Shown here: one piece after another, positions 1-7,388 of the stretch | How the letters are laid out: every line of letters starts with the position of its first letter | Position numbering within the stretch: the first letter of the stretch is position 1 | Source of the DNA: Campylobacterales bacterium | GTDB lineage: Bacteria > Campylobacterota > Campylobacteria > Campylobacterales > QNZT01 | Direction: 5' to 3' | DNA length: 10,249 nucleotides | Assembly (NCBI GenBank): GCA_027081495.1 | Contig: JALWKJ010000219.1 | Span: forward strand, 1-10,249 | Position numbers and translations under genes: made by a program | The notes under the pieces: model-generated | The model's input: the letters and a program-made list of their open reading frames with translations, nothing else | The model's database searches: none | Told to the model about the DNA's origin: nothing

Positions 1-314
1 TAAGCGGGGGTGAGAGAAGAAGGTGCGAGATTGCGAGATCTTTGGCGATTGAGCCGAGTTTTCTACTTTTAGACGAACCGTTTGCGGGCGTTGATCCTTT
101 GGCGGTAAACGATATACAAGGAATCGTCCGTGATTTGAAAGAACTAGGCATCGGCGTACTTATAACCGACCACAATGTAAGAGAGACTTTATCTATTTGC
201 GATCGGGCATATGTTATAAAAAGCGGCGAACTTTTGGCTTTTGGAAATTCATCTGAAATCGCTCAAAACGAACTTGTAAAAAAACACTATCTGGGCGAGG
301 ATTTTCGTATATGA
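1..314 (+). CDS. lptB: LptB, LPS-export ABC transporter ATPase (3' part only)
   Basis: This is the C-terminal part of the cytoplasmic ATPase that, in the known LptB2FG complex, drives lipopolysaccharide from the inner membrane to the outer membrane. The reading frame is open from the left edge: bases 1-2 finish a codon and position 3 begins SGGERRR, the ABC signature (usually LSGGERRR). It then shows Walker B FLLLDEPF with its catalytic Glu, the D-loop AGVDP, and the H-loop ITDHNVRE with its switch His. The string from SGGERRR through DEPFAGVDP to ITDHNVRET is characteristic of LptB among ABC ATPases. The N-terminal Walker A half lies outside the window, so the first ATG-like codon here (TTG at 42) is not the start. 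The TGA stop at 312-314 overlaps the rpoN ATG. The lptB-rpoN order is conserved in many proteobacteria, which supports both calls. Confidence 0.93.
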   Translation, partial: SGGERRRCEIARSLAIEPSFLLLDEPFAGVDPLAVNDIQGIVRDLKELGIGVLITDHNVRETLSICDRAYVIKSGELLAFGNSSEIAQNELVKKHYLGEDFRI

Positions 315-1573
315 AGCTTCGTACAAGAGCCGAATCGAAACATAAGCTATCTCAAACATTGCGAAGTTGGCTTCCCATACTAAGGGCCGATATCTCCTCG
401 TTAAAAGAGACGCTTGATGAGATTTCAAAAGAAAATCCTTTTATAGAGATAAATTCGGGAAACGAGATAACGGCGGCGAATAGCTATAAAAAACAGCGGG
501 TCGAGTATCGTAAAAACGCTCTTAGCAATGAAATAGAAGCTATGCAAACAACTAAAAAATCTTTTTACGATGTTTTGTTTGAGCAGATAGAACCGCCCCT
601 GTTTTTGACAAAAAAATCACAAAAAATAGCTTATGCGATCATAGATAATCTAAATCCAAACGGATATTTCGATACCGATATAAAACAGTTCGCCAAAGAT
701 ATAAACGAAAAAATCGAAGATATAGAGACGGTACGAAAAAGGTTTAAATATCTTGAGCCAAGAGGCGTGGGCGCTGTTGACTTGATGGAATCTTTCATGT
801 TTCAGCTTCATCACCAAGACCTAGAAGACGGAATCAACAGATGCGCAAAAATGATAATAGAAGACTTCGAGAATATTGAAAAATATAAAAATGAGCCGTA
901 TTTCAGCGATGCCGTTAGGGTTATAAAAAGGTTTCACTATCCTCCGGCTATCGAATTTTTACATGAGAGGGTTCAGATAATTCCGGATATTTTTATAGAA
1001 AATAAAAATTCAAGACTTACCGTTTCTCTTAACGATTCATACTATCCGACTATCGATATCGAATTAGGCGGTATCGATACGAAATTCGACTTTGTAAAAG
1101 AGAAGATAAAAGAAGCAAAATCATTGGTTGACGCTTTGGAAATGAGAAAAGCCACGCTTACCAAAATAGCGCTGATGATAGTCGATTATCAATATGATTT
1201 TTTTATGGGGGGAGCTATAAAGCCTATGAAGCTGGATGATCTAGCTACCGATCTTGAGCGTCATCACTCAACCATATCAAGAGCTATAGCGAACAAGTAT
1301 CTTTCATGCGAGAGGGGAATTTTCCCCATAAAGAGTTTTTTTGCCACGGCGCTTGGAAAAGACAAAGAGACATCAAACCGAGAGATAAAAGAGTTTATAA
1401 AAGAGGTAATCAAAAACGAAGATAAAAAAAAGCCTCTAAGCGACAATAAAATTTTACAAAAAGTCGAAGAGAAATTCGGCATAAAAATAGGCAGAAGAAC
1501 GGTTACAAAATACCGAATGCAGGCGAATATAGCCAGTTCCTCACAGAGGAAAAAGCTATATCTTCTTCAATAA
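311..1573 (+). CDS. rpoN: RNA polymerase sigma-54 factor RpoN
   Basis: Sigma-54 directs RNA polymerase to -24/-12 promoters and needs AAA+ activators. In Campylobacterota its best-known targets are flagellar hook and rod genes. The protein has 420 residues, a normal length for this phylum. Residues 1-48 are the activator-interacting region, ending in the typical LKETLDEISKENPFIE. The core-binding domain (about 100-290) includes RGVGAVDL (151-158) and SLVDALEMRKATL (271-283). A helix-turn-helix follows at about 306-345 (HHSTISRAIANKYLSCERGIF). The RpoN box is GRRTVTKYRM at 394-403, against the usual ARRTVAKYRE. The N-terminal region is poorer in Gln than in enterobacteria. The ATG at 311 overlaps the lptB stop (ATGA) and has GAGGA at 297-301, 9 nt upstream, so translation is probably coupled to lptB. 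The gene ends 3 bp before the convergent permease gene. Confidence 0.96.
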   Translation: MKLRTRAESKHKLSQTLRSWLPILRADISSLKETLDEISKENPFIEINSGNEITAANSYKKQRVEYRKNALSNEIEAMQTTKKSFYDVLFEQIEPPLFLTKKSQKIAYAIIDNLNPNGYFDTDIKQFAKDINEKIEDIETVRKRFKYLEPRGVGAVDLMESFMFQLHHQDLEDGINRCAKMIIEDFENIEKYKNEPYFSDAVRVIKRFHYPPAIEFLHERVQIIPDIFIENKNSRLTVSLNDSYYPTIDIELGGIDTKFDFVKEKIKEAKSLVDALEMRKATLTKIALMIVDYQYDFFMGGAIKPMKLDDLATDLERHHSTISRAIANKYLSCERGIFPIKSFFATALGKDKETSNREIKEFIKEVIKNEDKKKPLSDNKILQKVEEKFGIKIGRRTVTKYRMQANIASSSQRKKLYLLQ

Positions 1574-1576
1574 CTC

Positions 1577-3223
1577 CTATCCCACCATTCCTTTTATCAT
1601 AAAATAGATCATAGCCGATAAAAGTGCGGCGGCCGGTACGGTGATGATCCAAGCGGCTATTATCTTTTTAACGGCGTCTCTTTTTACATATTTTGTTTTT
1701 AGCGCGCTTTTTAGGACTTTTTTATCGTTTTTGATTTTATCTTCGAGATCGTCTATAAGTTTATATAAAGAGACGATTCTTTTATAATCGGCTTTCTCTT
1801 TTTTCTTTTTTTGTTCTAGATTTTCCAATTCATGATGATAAGCCGCGATAGTTTTCTCTTCTTGGGCGATTTTCTCTTCTCTTTGAGCTATGACGCTCGC
1901 TTCATCCGTCGTATCAAGCCACTCTCTTAGAAAACCGACGCCAAATACTCCTCCTACGGCAATATGGGTTGAACTTACCGGAAGACCGAGTTGACTGGCG
2001 ATGATCACGGTAATCGCGGCGGCTATAGCGATAGAAAAAGCTCTTATTTGATCAAGTTCGGTTATCTCCGAACCGACCGTTTTTATCAGCTTTGGACCAT
2101 AAAGCGCAAGACCTACGGATATGCCAAGAGCGCCTACCGCCATAACCCAGATAGGAATCCCCGCTTTAGCCGAAATGCCGCCGCTTGTAACCGCGTCGCT
2201 AATGGCGGCAAGCGGTCCGATCGCGTTTGCGACATCGTTTGCGCCATGAGCGAAGCTAAGAAGCGCCGCCGCGAATATTAGAGGTATCGTAAAAAGAGTG
2301 TTTATATTGCTTCTATCGTTAGCGGTTATTTTACCGTTTTTGGATATCGATCTTTTAACGGCAAAGTATATTATAAAAGCTAAAATGAGACCGACGCTAA
2401 AAGCGACTAAAAACGGCGGTTTTTTCGTAATCGGTAGAATCGCAAATATATTTTCATTCACGAAAGTTACGATCGATGGCCACACTTTTTTAAGACCTTT
2501 TAAAACCAGATAGGTTACAAAAGCCCATGCCATAACCGCTACATAAACGGGTACCCATTTTTTGGCGGCTTTGATTTTATCTTCTTTAAATACGATCGTT
2601 TTTTTGATGGCAAATAAAAATCCGGCGGCTATCAAACCTCCAAGAAGAGGTGAAACAATCCATGAAGCCGCGATTTTCCCCATCGTAGTCCAAGAAACGA
2701 TAGAAAAACCAGCCGCGGCTATTCCGGCTCCCATGACTCCGCCGACGATTGAGTGAGTCGTCGAGACCGGAGCTTTGAAATATGTAGCGAAATTTAGCCA
2801 TAACGCCGCCGCTAAAAGAGCCGCCATCATCGCCCAGATAAACATATCCGTATGGTTCCCGAAAGCCGAAATATCTATAATTCCTTTTTTGATGGTTTTT
2901 ACGACATCTCCTCCGGCGATTAACGCTCCCGCCGCTTCAAATACGGCGGCTATGGCTATAGCGCCTCCCATAGTAAGGGCTTTTGAACCGACGGCGGGAC
3001 CGACATTGTTAGCTACATCGTTGGCTCCGATGTTCATGGCCATATAAGCTCCAAAGAGCGCCGCTATGGCTAAAAAAGTATTATTTGGAATGTTGCCTGA
3101 AGTTGAAAAGCTGTATAAAAGCACCATTGCCATAAAAACAATGGCTATTCCGATTTTTACAAAATCACCGCTGCTGGCTTTTCGAGCCTTTTTTTCCATC
3201 TTTTTGAGAGTTTCGATCTCCAT
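1577..3223 (-). CDS. pit: PiT-family inorganic phosphate permease
   Basis: This is an integral inner-membrane permease of the PiT/PHO4 family, which imports phosphate using an ion gradient (H+ or Na+; the sequence does not settle which). The 548 residues carry the inverted duplication typical of the family: GANDVANNVGP at 66-76 and GANDVANAIGP at 327-337, each followed by a second motif, PVSTTHS (152-158) and PVSSTH (415-420). About 11 to 12 hydrophobic helices are visible, the first near 24-38 and the last near 520-544. A highly charged stretch at about 446-510, rich in Lys and Glu and likely coiled coil, separates the last helix from the rest. Upstream of the ATG is AAAGGCGG, a fair ribosome site; the next Met (codon 9) has none, so 3223 is preferred. 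The gene is monocistronic with its own TATAAT promoter. Nothing nearby suggests an arsenate or sulfate role. Confidence 0.94.
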   Translation of the reverse strand: MEIETLKKMEKKARKASSGDFVKIGIAIVFMAMVLLYSFSTSGNIPNNTFLAIAALFGAYMAMNIGANDVANNVGPAVGSKALTMGGAIAIAAVFEAAGALIAGGDVVKTIKKGIIDISAFGNHTDMFIWAMMAALLAAALWLNFATYFKAPVSTTHSIVGGVMGAGIAAAGFSIVSWTTMGKIAASWIVSPLLGGLIAAGFLFAIKKTIVFKEDKIKAAKKWVPVYVAVMAWAFVTYLVLKGLKKVWPSIVTFVNENIFAILPITKKPPFLVAFSVGLILAFIIYFAVKRSISKNGKITANDRSNINTLFTIPLIFAAALLSFAHGANDVANAIGPLAAISDAVTSGGISAKAGIPIWVMAVGALGISVGLALYGPKLIKTVGSEITELDQIRAFSIAIAAAITVIIASQLGLPVSSTHIAVGGVFGVGFLREWLDTTDEASVIAQREEKIAQEEKTIAAYHHELENLEQKKKKEKADYKRIVSLYKLIDDLEDKIKNDKKVLKSALKTKYVKRDAVKKIIAAWIITVPAAALLSAMIYFMIKGMVG

Positions 3224-3260
3224 AATAAAGCGCCGCCTTTATATTCGTTTTTAAAGTGGT

Positions 3261-3266
3261 ATTATA
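3261..3266 (-). promoter_or_regulatory. Probable -10 box of the phosphate permease promoter
   Basis: The minus strand reads TATAAT here, preceded upstream by a T-rich run (TCTTTTTTATC). This resembles sigma-70 promoters in Campylobacter relatives, where the -35 box is weak and replaced by T-rich periodic sequence. The predicted start of transcription near 3254 gives a leader of about 30 nt to the ATG at 3223, with AAAGGCGG as ribosome site. No good TTGACA-like -35 box is seen at 17 bp. I found no clear PhoB-box-like direct repeat. Confidence 0.6.
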
Positions 3267-3349
3267 GATAAAAAAGACTTTGTAAGCCCAAATTTTTGAG
3301 AAGAAAATTATTTAAATTATAAAATTATGTAACAATTTCTTAGATTTTT

Positions 3350-4816
3350 CTATATTTTCCATTTGACTCTTTGTTCATCTTTTTTTATATATTCTAAAAG
3401 CTCTTTGCAAAAGTTTGAGTGACAGATCAGATTTTTTTTACCGATATGCATCGAATGCTTGCTTTGAAGAGAGAGATAGTCTTGATTTTTATGTTTTAAG
3501 TAGAGTATCCCGGCGTAAAAAAAGCCTCTTTTGTTAAGGATTTTGACTATTTTATCGATAAAAGGGTTGTCGTTTAAGTTGATTTCCGCATAGATCATGT
3601 CGCAATGCTTTGCTTGCAACTGAGATAGAAGAAGCAAAAATTTGTGTTTGAAATATTTACCGTAATGATCTATCACGATAGTGGCGATATTCATAAGCGG
3701 ATCGTAATTATAGTAAAGATGCACCGGTTTGTGTTTATTTTGGACATTCGGTTTTGATAGGTTAATCGGAAGATTCGCCGTTTTATATGTTTTGAGAATA
3801 ATCTCTTTATAGGTATCAGGTATAGTGAGTCGTTGAGAGGGGTATCTAAAAATTTTGTACGCTATGAGAACCGATCCTCTAAGACTTTTTTTTGTGAGTT
3901 CATTGTTTTCGATGGTTACATCTTCGGGCGCTCGTCCAAAAAGCAGGGCGGATTCTTTAAAATCGTGTGAAAGATTGCTTTTTTGGCTAAATGTATGAAA
4001 CATTACGGCCTCTCCAAATATTGCGTCAAATCCGAGTTCTTTTGCCCTGAGAATGATCGCGTCGAACATTTTGTTCATGATTTTCATTCCCTTGTAAAGA
4101 GGATCGACTACTACTACCCCGATCTCCGCGATGTTGCTATCTTCTATTTTTATAAGTGCGAAGTGACCTACTATTTTATCGGTTGTTTCGTCAACGGCAA
4201 CGATACAGAAAAGTTTTTTATTTTGGTGTTCAAGTATTTTTTTCGGATGGTAAAATAGTTCCTTAATATAACTATATCCATAATTTTGATAAATCAATTT
4301 AGCGATAGCTTCTTCGTCTTTTGGTTTGAAATTTCGTATTTTTATGGGAGTGTCAAGGGCTGCATGATCGGAAATTTTATTGAATGAAGAGTTTTCTTTT
4401 TCCAGAGCCGTTTTTTTGTAATGGAAGTATTTTATGATAGAGAATTTTTTACCGTCTTTACCGAGATTTTTATATTCGAAAAGATCAACTAGTTTATAGA
4501 TACGATTAAAGCCTTTGTCCGCTTGCAGATCAATAGGCACGCTGGCATATTTGTTAGCCGCCATAGGCGTGCCCCAGTCGTGTATATCTATCCTTAATCC
4601 ATAATCAAAAGAGTGCAGCTCAACCTCTATGATTCCCTCTTTGTTTCCATAAGCGTGAGTGATCGCATTTTCGAACAGTTCGTATGCCGCGTCAATAAGC
4701 TCTTTTGACTCTTTTTTCGCAAAATGGATATCTTTAGCCATAGATTCTATAGCGAAGCGGATTAGATCAAAATAATGTTTCTTACAAGGAGTTTTGATAA
4801 TCACGCTATTTTTCAT
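3350..4816 (-). CDS. RsbW-like ATP-binding / GNAT acetyltransferase fusion protein
   Basis: This is a 488-residue soluble multidomain protein with no signal peptide or membrane helix. Residues 1-132 form a GHKL ATPase domain of the RsbW/SpoIIAB kind: N-box E46-x-x-x-N50-A with H54, G1 box D80-W-G-T-P84, a reduced G2 region around G102, and the closing pattern LGKDGKKFSIIKYF (118-131). Residues 157-280 are a GNAT acyltransferase domain: IKIRNFKPKDEEAIAKLI is strand 1 and helix 1, KIVGHFAL is strand 3, and AEIGVVVVDPLYKGMKIM is strand 4 plus the acyl-CoA loop. That loop (242-247, KGMKIM) lacks the glycines of the usual R/Q-x-x-G-x-G/A. Residues about 365-455 look like the second half of another GNAT fold (RGFFYAGILYL at 430-440). 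AGGAGG 8 nt before the ATG decides the start. It is coupled to the upstream amidohydrolase gene. Substrate and partner are unknown; a nucleotide-sensing acyltransferase or a kinase-like signalling protein are both possible. Confidence 0.82.
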   Translation of the reverse strand: MKNSVIIKTPCKKHYFDLIRFAIESMAKDIHFAKKESKELIDAAYELFENAITHAYGNKEGIIEVELHSFDYGLRIDIHDWGTPMAANKYASVPIDLQADKGFNRIYKLVDLFEYKNLGKDGKKFSIIKYFHYKKTALEKENSSFNKISDHAALDTPIKIRNFKPKDEEAIAKLIYQNYGYSYIKELFYHPKKILEHQNKKLFCIVAVDETTDKIVGHFALIKIEDSNIAEIGVVVVDPLYKGMKIMNKMFDAIILRAKELGFDAIFGEAVMFHTFSQKSNLSHDFKESALLFGRAPEDVTIENNELTKKSLRGSVLIAYKIFRYPSQRLTIPDTYKEIILKTYKTANLPINLSKPNVQNKHKPVHLYYNYDPLMNIATIVIDHYGKYFKHKFLLLLSQLQAKHCDMIYAEINLNDNPFIDKIVKILNKRGFFYAGILYLKHKNQDYLSLQSKHSMHIGKKNLICHSNFCKELLEYIKKDEQRVKWKI

Positions 4817-4817
4817 C

Positions 4818-6011
4818 TTATTTTCCTCCTATAATCTCCAATGCAGCGGCTGTAAGAATTTTCATTCCCGTTTGTAACGCGTCGTCGTCAACATTGAATC
4901 GGCTATTATGTTGTGAAACGCAGGTCTTTTTGATGTCGTTACAAGTTCCGAGCCTGAAAAAAGCGCCCGGTACGAGTTGTAGATATTCGGAAAAGTCTTC
5001 TCCTCCCATAACCGGTTCTTTAAGATCGATACAGTTTTTTTCTCCGATGATCTCTTTCGCGACTTTTATAATAATGTCAACCATTTCGTCGTTATTGACG
5101 AGTTCGGGTTGTCCAAACTCGTAATCAAAGTTAAATAAAGCTCCCATTGATTTTGTTATTCCCTTGATAGATTCTTCCATCATTTGCGGGATTTTTTTGC
5201 GTATTTTTTCATTTAGCGTTCTTACCGTTCCTTTTAACATGACATGATCGCAAATGATATTTGGCGCGCTTCCTCCATTGATGGTTCCTAGAGAGATGAC
5301 GGCCGGATGAAGCGGATCGATACGCCTTGAGACGATATGATTTAGAGAATTTACGATCATAGATGTTACCAAAATAGCGTCAACTCCCTCATGCGGCCTT
5401 GCGCCGTGGGAGGCTTTTCCGAAAATCTCGATATTGAAAACATCCGCTGAAGCCATCATGACGCCGTATTTATAGCCTATTTGTCCCGTTGAAAGATATG
5501 GATAAGCATGCAGCCCGAAAATCGCATCTACATTTTTTAATGCTCCGCCCGCAATCATCTGCGTGCTGCCGCCCTCTTTGCTCTCTTCCGAGGGCTGAAA
5601 GATAAAACGCACATTTCCCGGAAGTTCTTCTTTAAATTCCGCTAGCGCGATGGCGCAACCAAGGGCGATAGCCGTATGACTATCGTGTCCGCAGGCGTGC
5701 ATGACTCCGGCGACCCTGGAAGCGTACGGAACTTTCGTATGCTCTTCAATCGGCAGGGCATCCATATCGGCGCGAATGGCGACTCGTTTTTTATTGATTG
5801 TCTTGGAGTTTAAATCCGCTATGAGACCGTAGTGCGTGTCAAACTCTTTTACTTCATAGCCGCTAGCTTCCAGTATTCCCTTTACTAGATACTTTGTATG
5901 TTCTTCATGTCCGGAGAGTTCGGGATGGGCGTGAAGATCGTGTCTGATCGTCACTACTTTTTCATTGATGCTATCTATTTGTGAGAAAATTTTTTGTTTC
6001 AGATCTTTCAT
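4818..6011 (-). CDS. M20 family amidohydrolase (N-acyl-amino-acid / hippurate hydrolase type)
   Basis: This is a cytoplasmic metal-dependent amidase of peptidase family M20D. Relatives cleave N-acyl amino acids (hippurate by HipO, N-acetyl amino acids, auxin conjugates) to amino acid plus acid. The 397 residues match the family length (about 380-400). The motifs are in order: LHAHPELSGHE (26-36), IRADMDALPIEE (79-90), HACGHDSHT (105-113), QPSEESKEGG (139-148), GLHAYP (166-171), SHGARPHEG (201-209, dimerisation/lid domain), MGGEDFSEY (335-343) and QHNSRF (367-372). By analogy with characterised M20D enzymes, the metal ligands are Cys107, His109, Glu143, His168 and His368, with Glu142 as general base; all are present, so the enzyme should be active. 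AAGGAT lies 6 nt before the ATG. It is the first gene of the minus-strand operon. Substrate cannot be read from sequence, and hippurate is only the best-known case in Campylobacter. Confidence 0.92.
   Translation of the reverse strand: MKDLKQKIFSQIDSINEKVVTIRHDLHAHPELSGHEEHTKYLVKGILEASGYEVKEFDTHYGLIADLNSKTINKKRVAIRADMDALPIEEHTKVPYASRVAGVMHACGHDSHTAIALGCAIALAEFKEELPGNVRFIFQPSEESKEGGSTQMIAGGALKNVDAIFGLHAYPYLSTGQIGYKYGVMMASADVFNIEIFGKASHGARPHEGVDAILVTSMIVNSLNHIVSRRIDPLHPAVISLGTINGGSAPNIICDHVMLKGTVRTLNEKIRKKIPQMMEESIKGITKSMGALFNFDYEFGQPELVNNDEMVDIIIKVAKEIIGEKNCIDLKEPVMGGEDFSEYLQLVPGAFFRLGTCNDIKKTCVSQHNSRFNVDDDALQTGMKILTAAALEIIGGK
4825..4830 (-). promoter_or_regulatory. Shine-Dalgarno site embedded in the upstream gene's last codons
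   Basis: The minus strand reads AGGAGG, a full-strength ribosome site 8 nt before the ATG at 4816. The same bases belong to the final Ile-Gly-Gly-Lys codons of the amidohydrolase, whose TAA lies at 4820-4818. A ribosome terminating there is placed directly over the next start codon, so coupled translation and roughly matched protein amounts are expected. Confidence 0.8.
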
Positions 6012-6031
6012 GTCAGATCCTTTTTTTTGTT

Positions 6032-6037
6032 ATTATA
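6032..6037 (-). promoter_or_regulatory. Extended -10 promoter for the amidohydrolase operon
   Basis: The minus strand reads TGGTATAAT: a perfect TATAAT at 6037-6032 with a TG-N extension just upstream, a strong sigma-70 -10 element that can act without a good -35 box. Transcription would start near 6025, giving a leader of only about 14 nt made of an A8 run and the AAGGAT ribosome site. An inverted repeat (6051-6065) sits directly upstream where a -35 box would be. Confidence 0.65.
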
Positions 6038-6050
6038 CCATTTTTCATAC

Positions 6051-6065
6051 TTTCAAAACTTGAAA
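6051..6065. promoter_or_regulatory. Inverted repeat between divergent promoters (possible operator)
   Basis: TTTCAA-AAC-TTGAAA is a perfect 6-bp palindrome with a 3-bp centre. It lies 13 bp upstream of the amidohydrolase -10 box and covers the expected -35 region on the minus strand, a good place for a dimeric repressor or activator. It is also inside the shared 111-bp gap with the divergent tRNA nucleotidyltransferase gene. In sequence this AT-rich, a chance palindrome is possible. Confidence 0.35.
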
Positions 6066-6110
6066 TAGCGGCCGTTTTTACGGACAAAGCGGGGCGCAGT
6101 AAAATTTGGA

Positions 6111-6116
6111 TACAAT
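6111..6116 (+). promoter_or_regulatory. Possible -10 box placing the transcript start at the cca start codon
   Basis: TACAAT, within TTTGGATACAATTCTC, matches TATAAT at 5 of 6 positions. A start of transcription 6-7 bases downstream falls at about 6122-6124, on the ATG at 6123. No -35 box is evident 17 bp upstream (AGCGGG), as is common in this phylum. If real, the mRNA has essentially no leader. Confidence 0.45.
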
Positions 6117-6122
6117 TCTCTT

Positions 6123-7388
6123 ATGAGATTACCGAAAATTTTGTTTACTATATCAAAAGAGTTGTCAAAAGAGGGCGCCGCTTTGGTCGTCGTAGGAGGA
6201 AGCGTTAGAGACTATTTTTTGAAAATTCCCGTAAAAGATTACGACATAGAGGTATTTGGATTAAAAAATATAGAAACTCTTGAAAGAATACTTTTAAAAC
6301 ATGGCGATATAAAATTAGTCGGTAAGAGTTTCGGGGTTATAAAGTTCATCTATCAAAAAAACGAGTATGATTTCTCTTTTCCAAGAAGAGAGAGAAAGAT
6401 AGGTAAAGGTCATAGGGGATTTGAAGTAACGACCGACTCTTTTATGGATTTTAAAGAGGCGGCAAGAAGACGGGATTTTACCATAAACGCGATGGGATAC
6501 GATATAAAAAGCGCTCAAATTTTAGATCCTTTCGATGGGAGAAAAGATCTTAAAAATAAAATACTAAGACATATAGATGACGAAACATTCGTCGAAGATC
6601 CTTTGAGAATTTACAGGGGCGTACAATTTTGTGCAAGGTTTTGTTTATCGATGGATTTGAAAACGAAGATTTTGTGTAAAAACATGATAAAGGAGGGCGC
6701 TCTTTTGGAATTACCAAAAGAGAGAGTTTTTGAAGAGATAAAAAAGTTGCTTTTAAAATCGCAAAAACCATCTTCGGGTTTTGATCTGTTAAAGGAGCTT
6801 GGAGCGCTTTGTCATTTAAATCCCCTAGATGAGCTTGACGGGTCTAAATGGGAATTATTGTTAAAGAGAGTCGATTTTGCGGTAACTCTAAAAAGAGGCG
6901 ATGATAAAAAAGATCTAATTTTGTTTATGTGCGCGCTTTGTATGGATATGAAATTAAACGAGTGTGAAAGATTTATCAAAAATTTAATCCCCGATAAATC
7001 TTATCTCAAAGAGGTGGTGAAGTTTCTCTCTTTGGTTAGAAGCGTTTCGAAAATTTTTGAAAAAGAGAATATAGAACAAGAGATTAGAAAATTATCGACA
7101 AAAGTTTGCATAGAAGATCTTGTTTATGTCTGTAAAGTCTATCTTCTTGCGCTTAGAGGTGAAAAATCGGAACTTTGCGATACTCTTTATTCAAAAGCTT
7201 TAAAACTAGGCGTTTTAAAAAGCGCGCCGAAGCCTCTCGTTTTGGGTAGAGACTTGGTGAAGCTGGGTTATGAGCCTTCATCAAAGTTTAAGGAGATTTT
7301 AGAAAAAGTTTATCAAATGCAACTTGAAGGCAAGATTACCGCCAAAGAGAAGGCTCTTGAGTTCATAAAAGAGAAGGATGTCTTATGA
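6123..7388 (+). CDS. cca: CCA-adding / poly(A) polymerase family tRNA nucleotidyltransferase
   Basis: This is a class II nucleotidyltransferase that adds or repairs the 3' CCA end of tRNAs in the cytoplasm. The 421 residues show the family motifs in order: GGSVRD (25-30), the metal-binding DYD at Asp39/Asp41, RRDFTINAMGYD (116-127, nucleotide-binding), DPFDGRKDL (135-143) and EDPLRIYRGVQFCARF (158-173). The C-terminal arm is typical: LVLGRDLVKLGYEPS followed by LEGKITAKEKALEFI. No HD phosphohydrolase domain is seen. Whether it adds CCA, only CC or A, or acts as poly(A) polymerase cannot be decided by eye. The ATG at 6123 leaves 24 residues before GGSVRD, normal for the family. No real Shine-Dalgarno site precedes it, and the likely promoter would give a leaderless mRNA. 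The TGA overlaps the next gene (ATGA). Confidence 0.92.
   Translation: MRLPKILFTISKELSKEGAALVVVGGSVRDYFLKIPVKDYDIEVFGLKNIETLERILLKHGDIKLVGKSFGVIKFIYQKNEYDFSFPRRERKIGKGHRGFEVTTDSFMDFKEAARRRDFTINAMGYDIKSAQILDPFDGRKDLKNKILRHIDDETFVEDPLRIYRGVQFCARFCLSMDLKTKILCKNMIKEGALLELPKERVFEEIKKLLLKSQKPSSGFDLLKELGALCHLNPLDELDGSKWELLLKRVDFAVTLKRGDDKKDLILFMCALCMDMKLNECERFIKNLIPDKSYLKEVVKFLSLVRSVSKIFEKENIEQEIRKLSTKVCIEDLVYVCKVYLLALRGEKSELCDTLYSKALKLGVLKSAPKPLVLGRDLVKLGYEPSSKFKEILEKVYQMQLEGKITAKEKALEFIKEKDVL

Noticed and set aside
1991..3254. Several open frames on the plus strand opposite the phosphate permease
   Set aside because: They lack ribosome sites and recognisable motifs, and are antisense to a gene with clear family motifs along its full length.
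3301..3349. AT-rich symmetry (TTATTTAAATTATAA-like) after the ATPase-GNAT gene as a terminator
   Set aside because: There are no G/C pairs in any stem; such symmetry is expected by chance in this composition.
3983..4258. A 91-codon plus-strand frame opposite the GNAT domain
   Set aside because: Its composition reflects the complementary strand, and the minus-strand protein has domain motifs throughout this stretch.
6072..6083. CCGT-TTTT-ACGG hairpin in the divergent gap as a regulatory element
   Set aside because: It has only four base pairs, no T run after it in either direction, and no relation to either -10 box.
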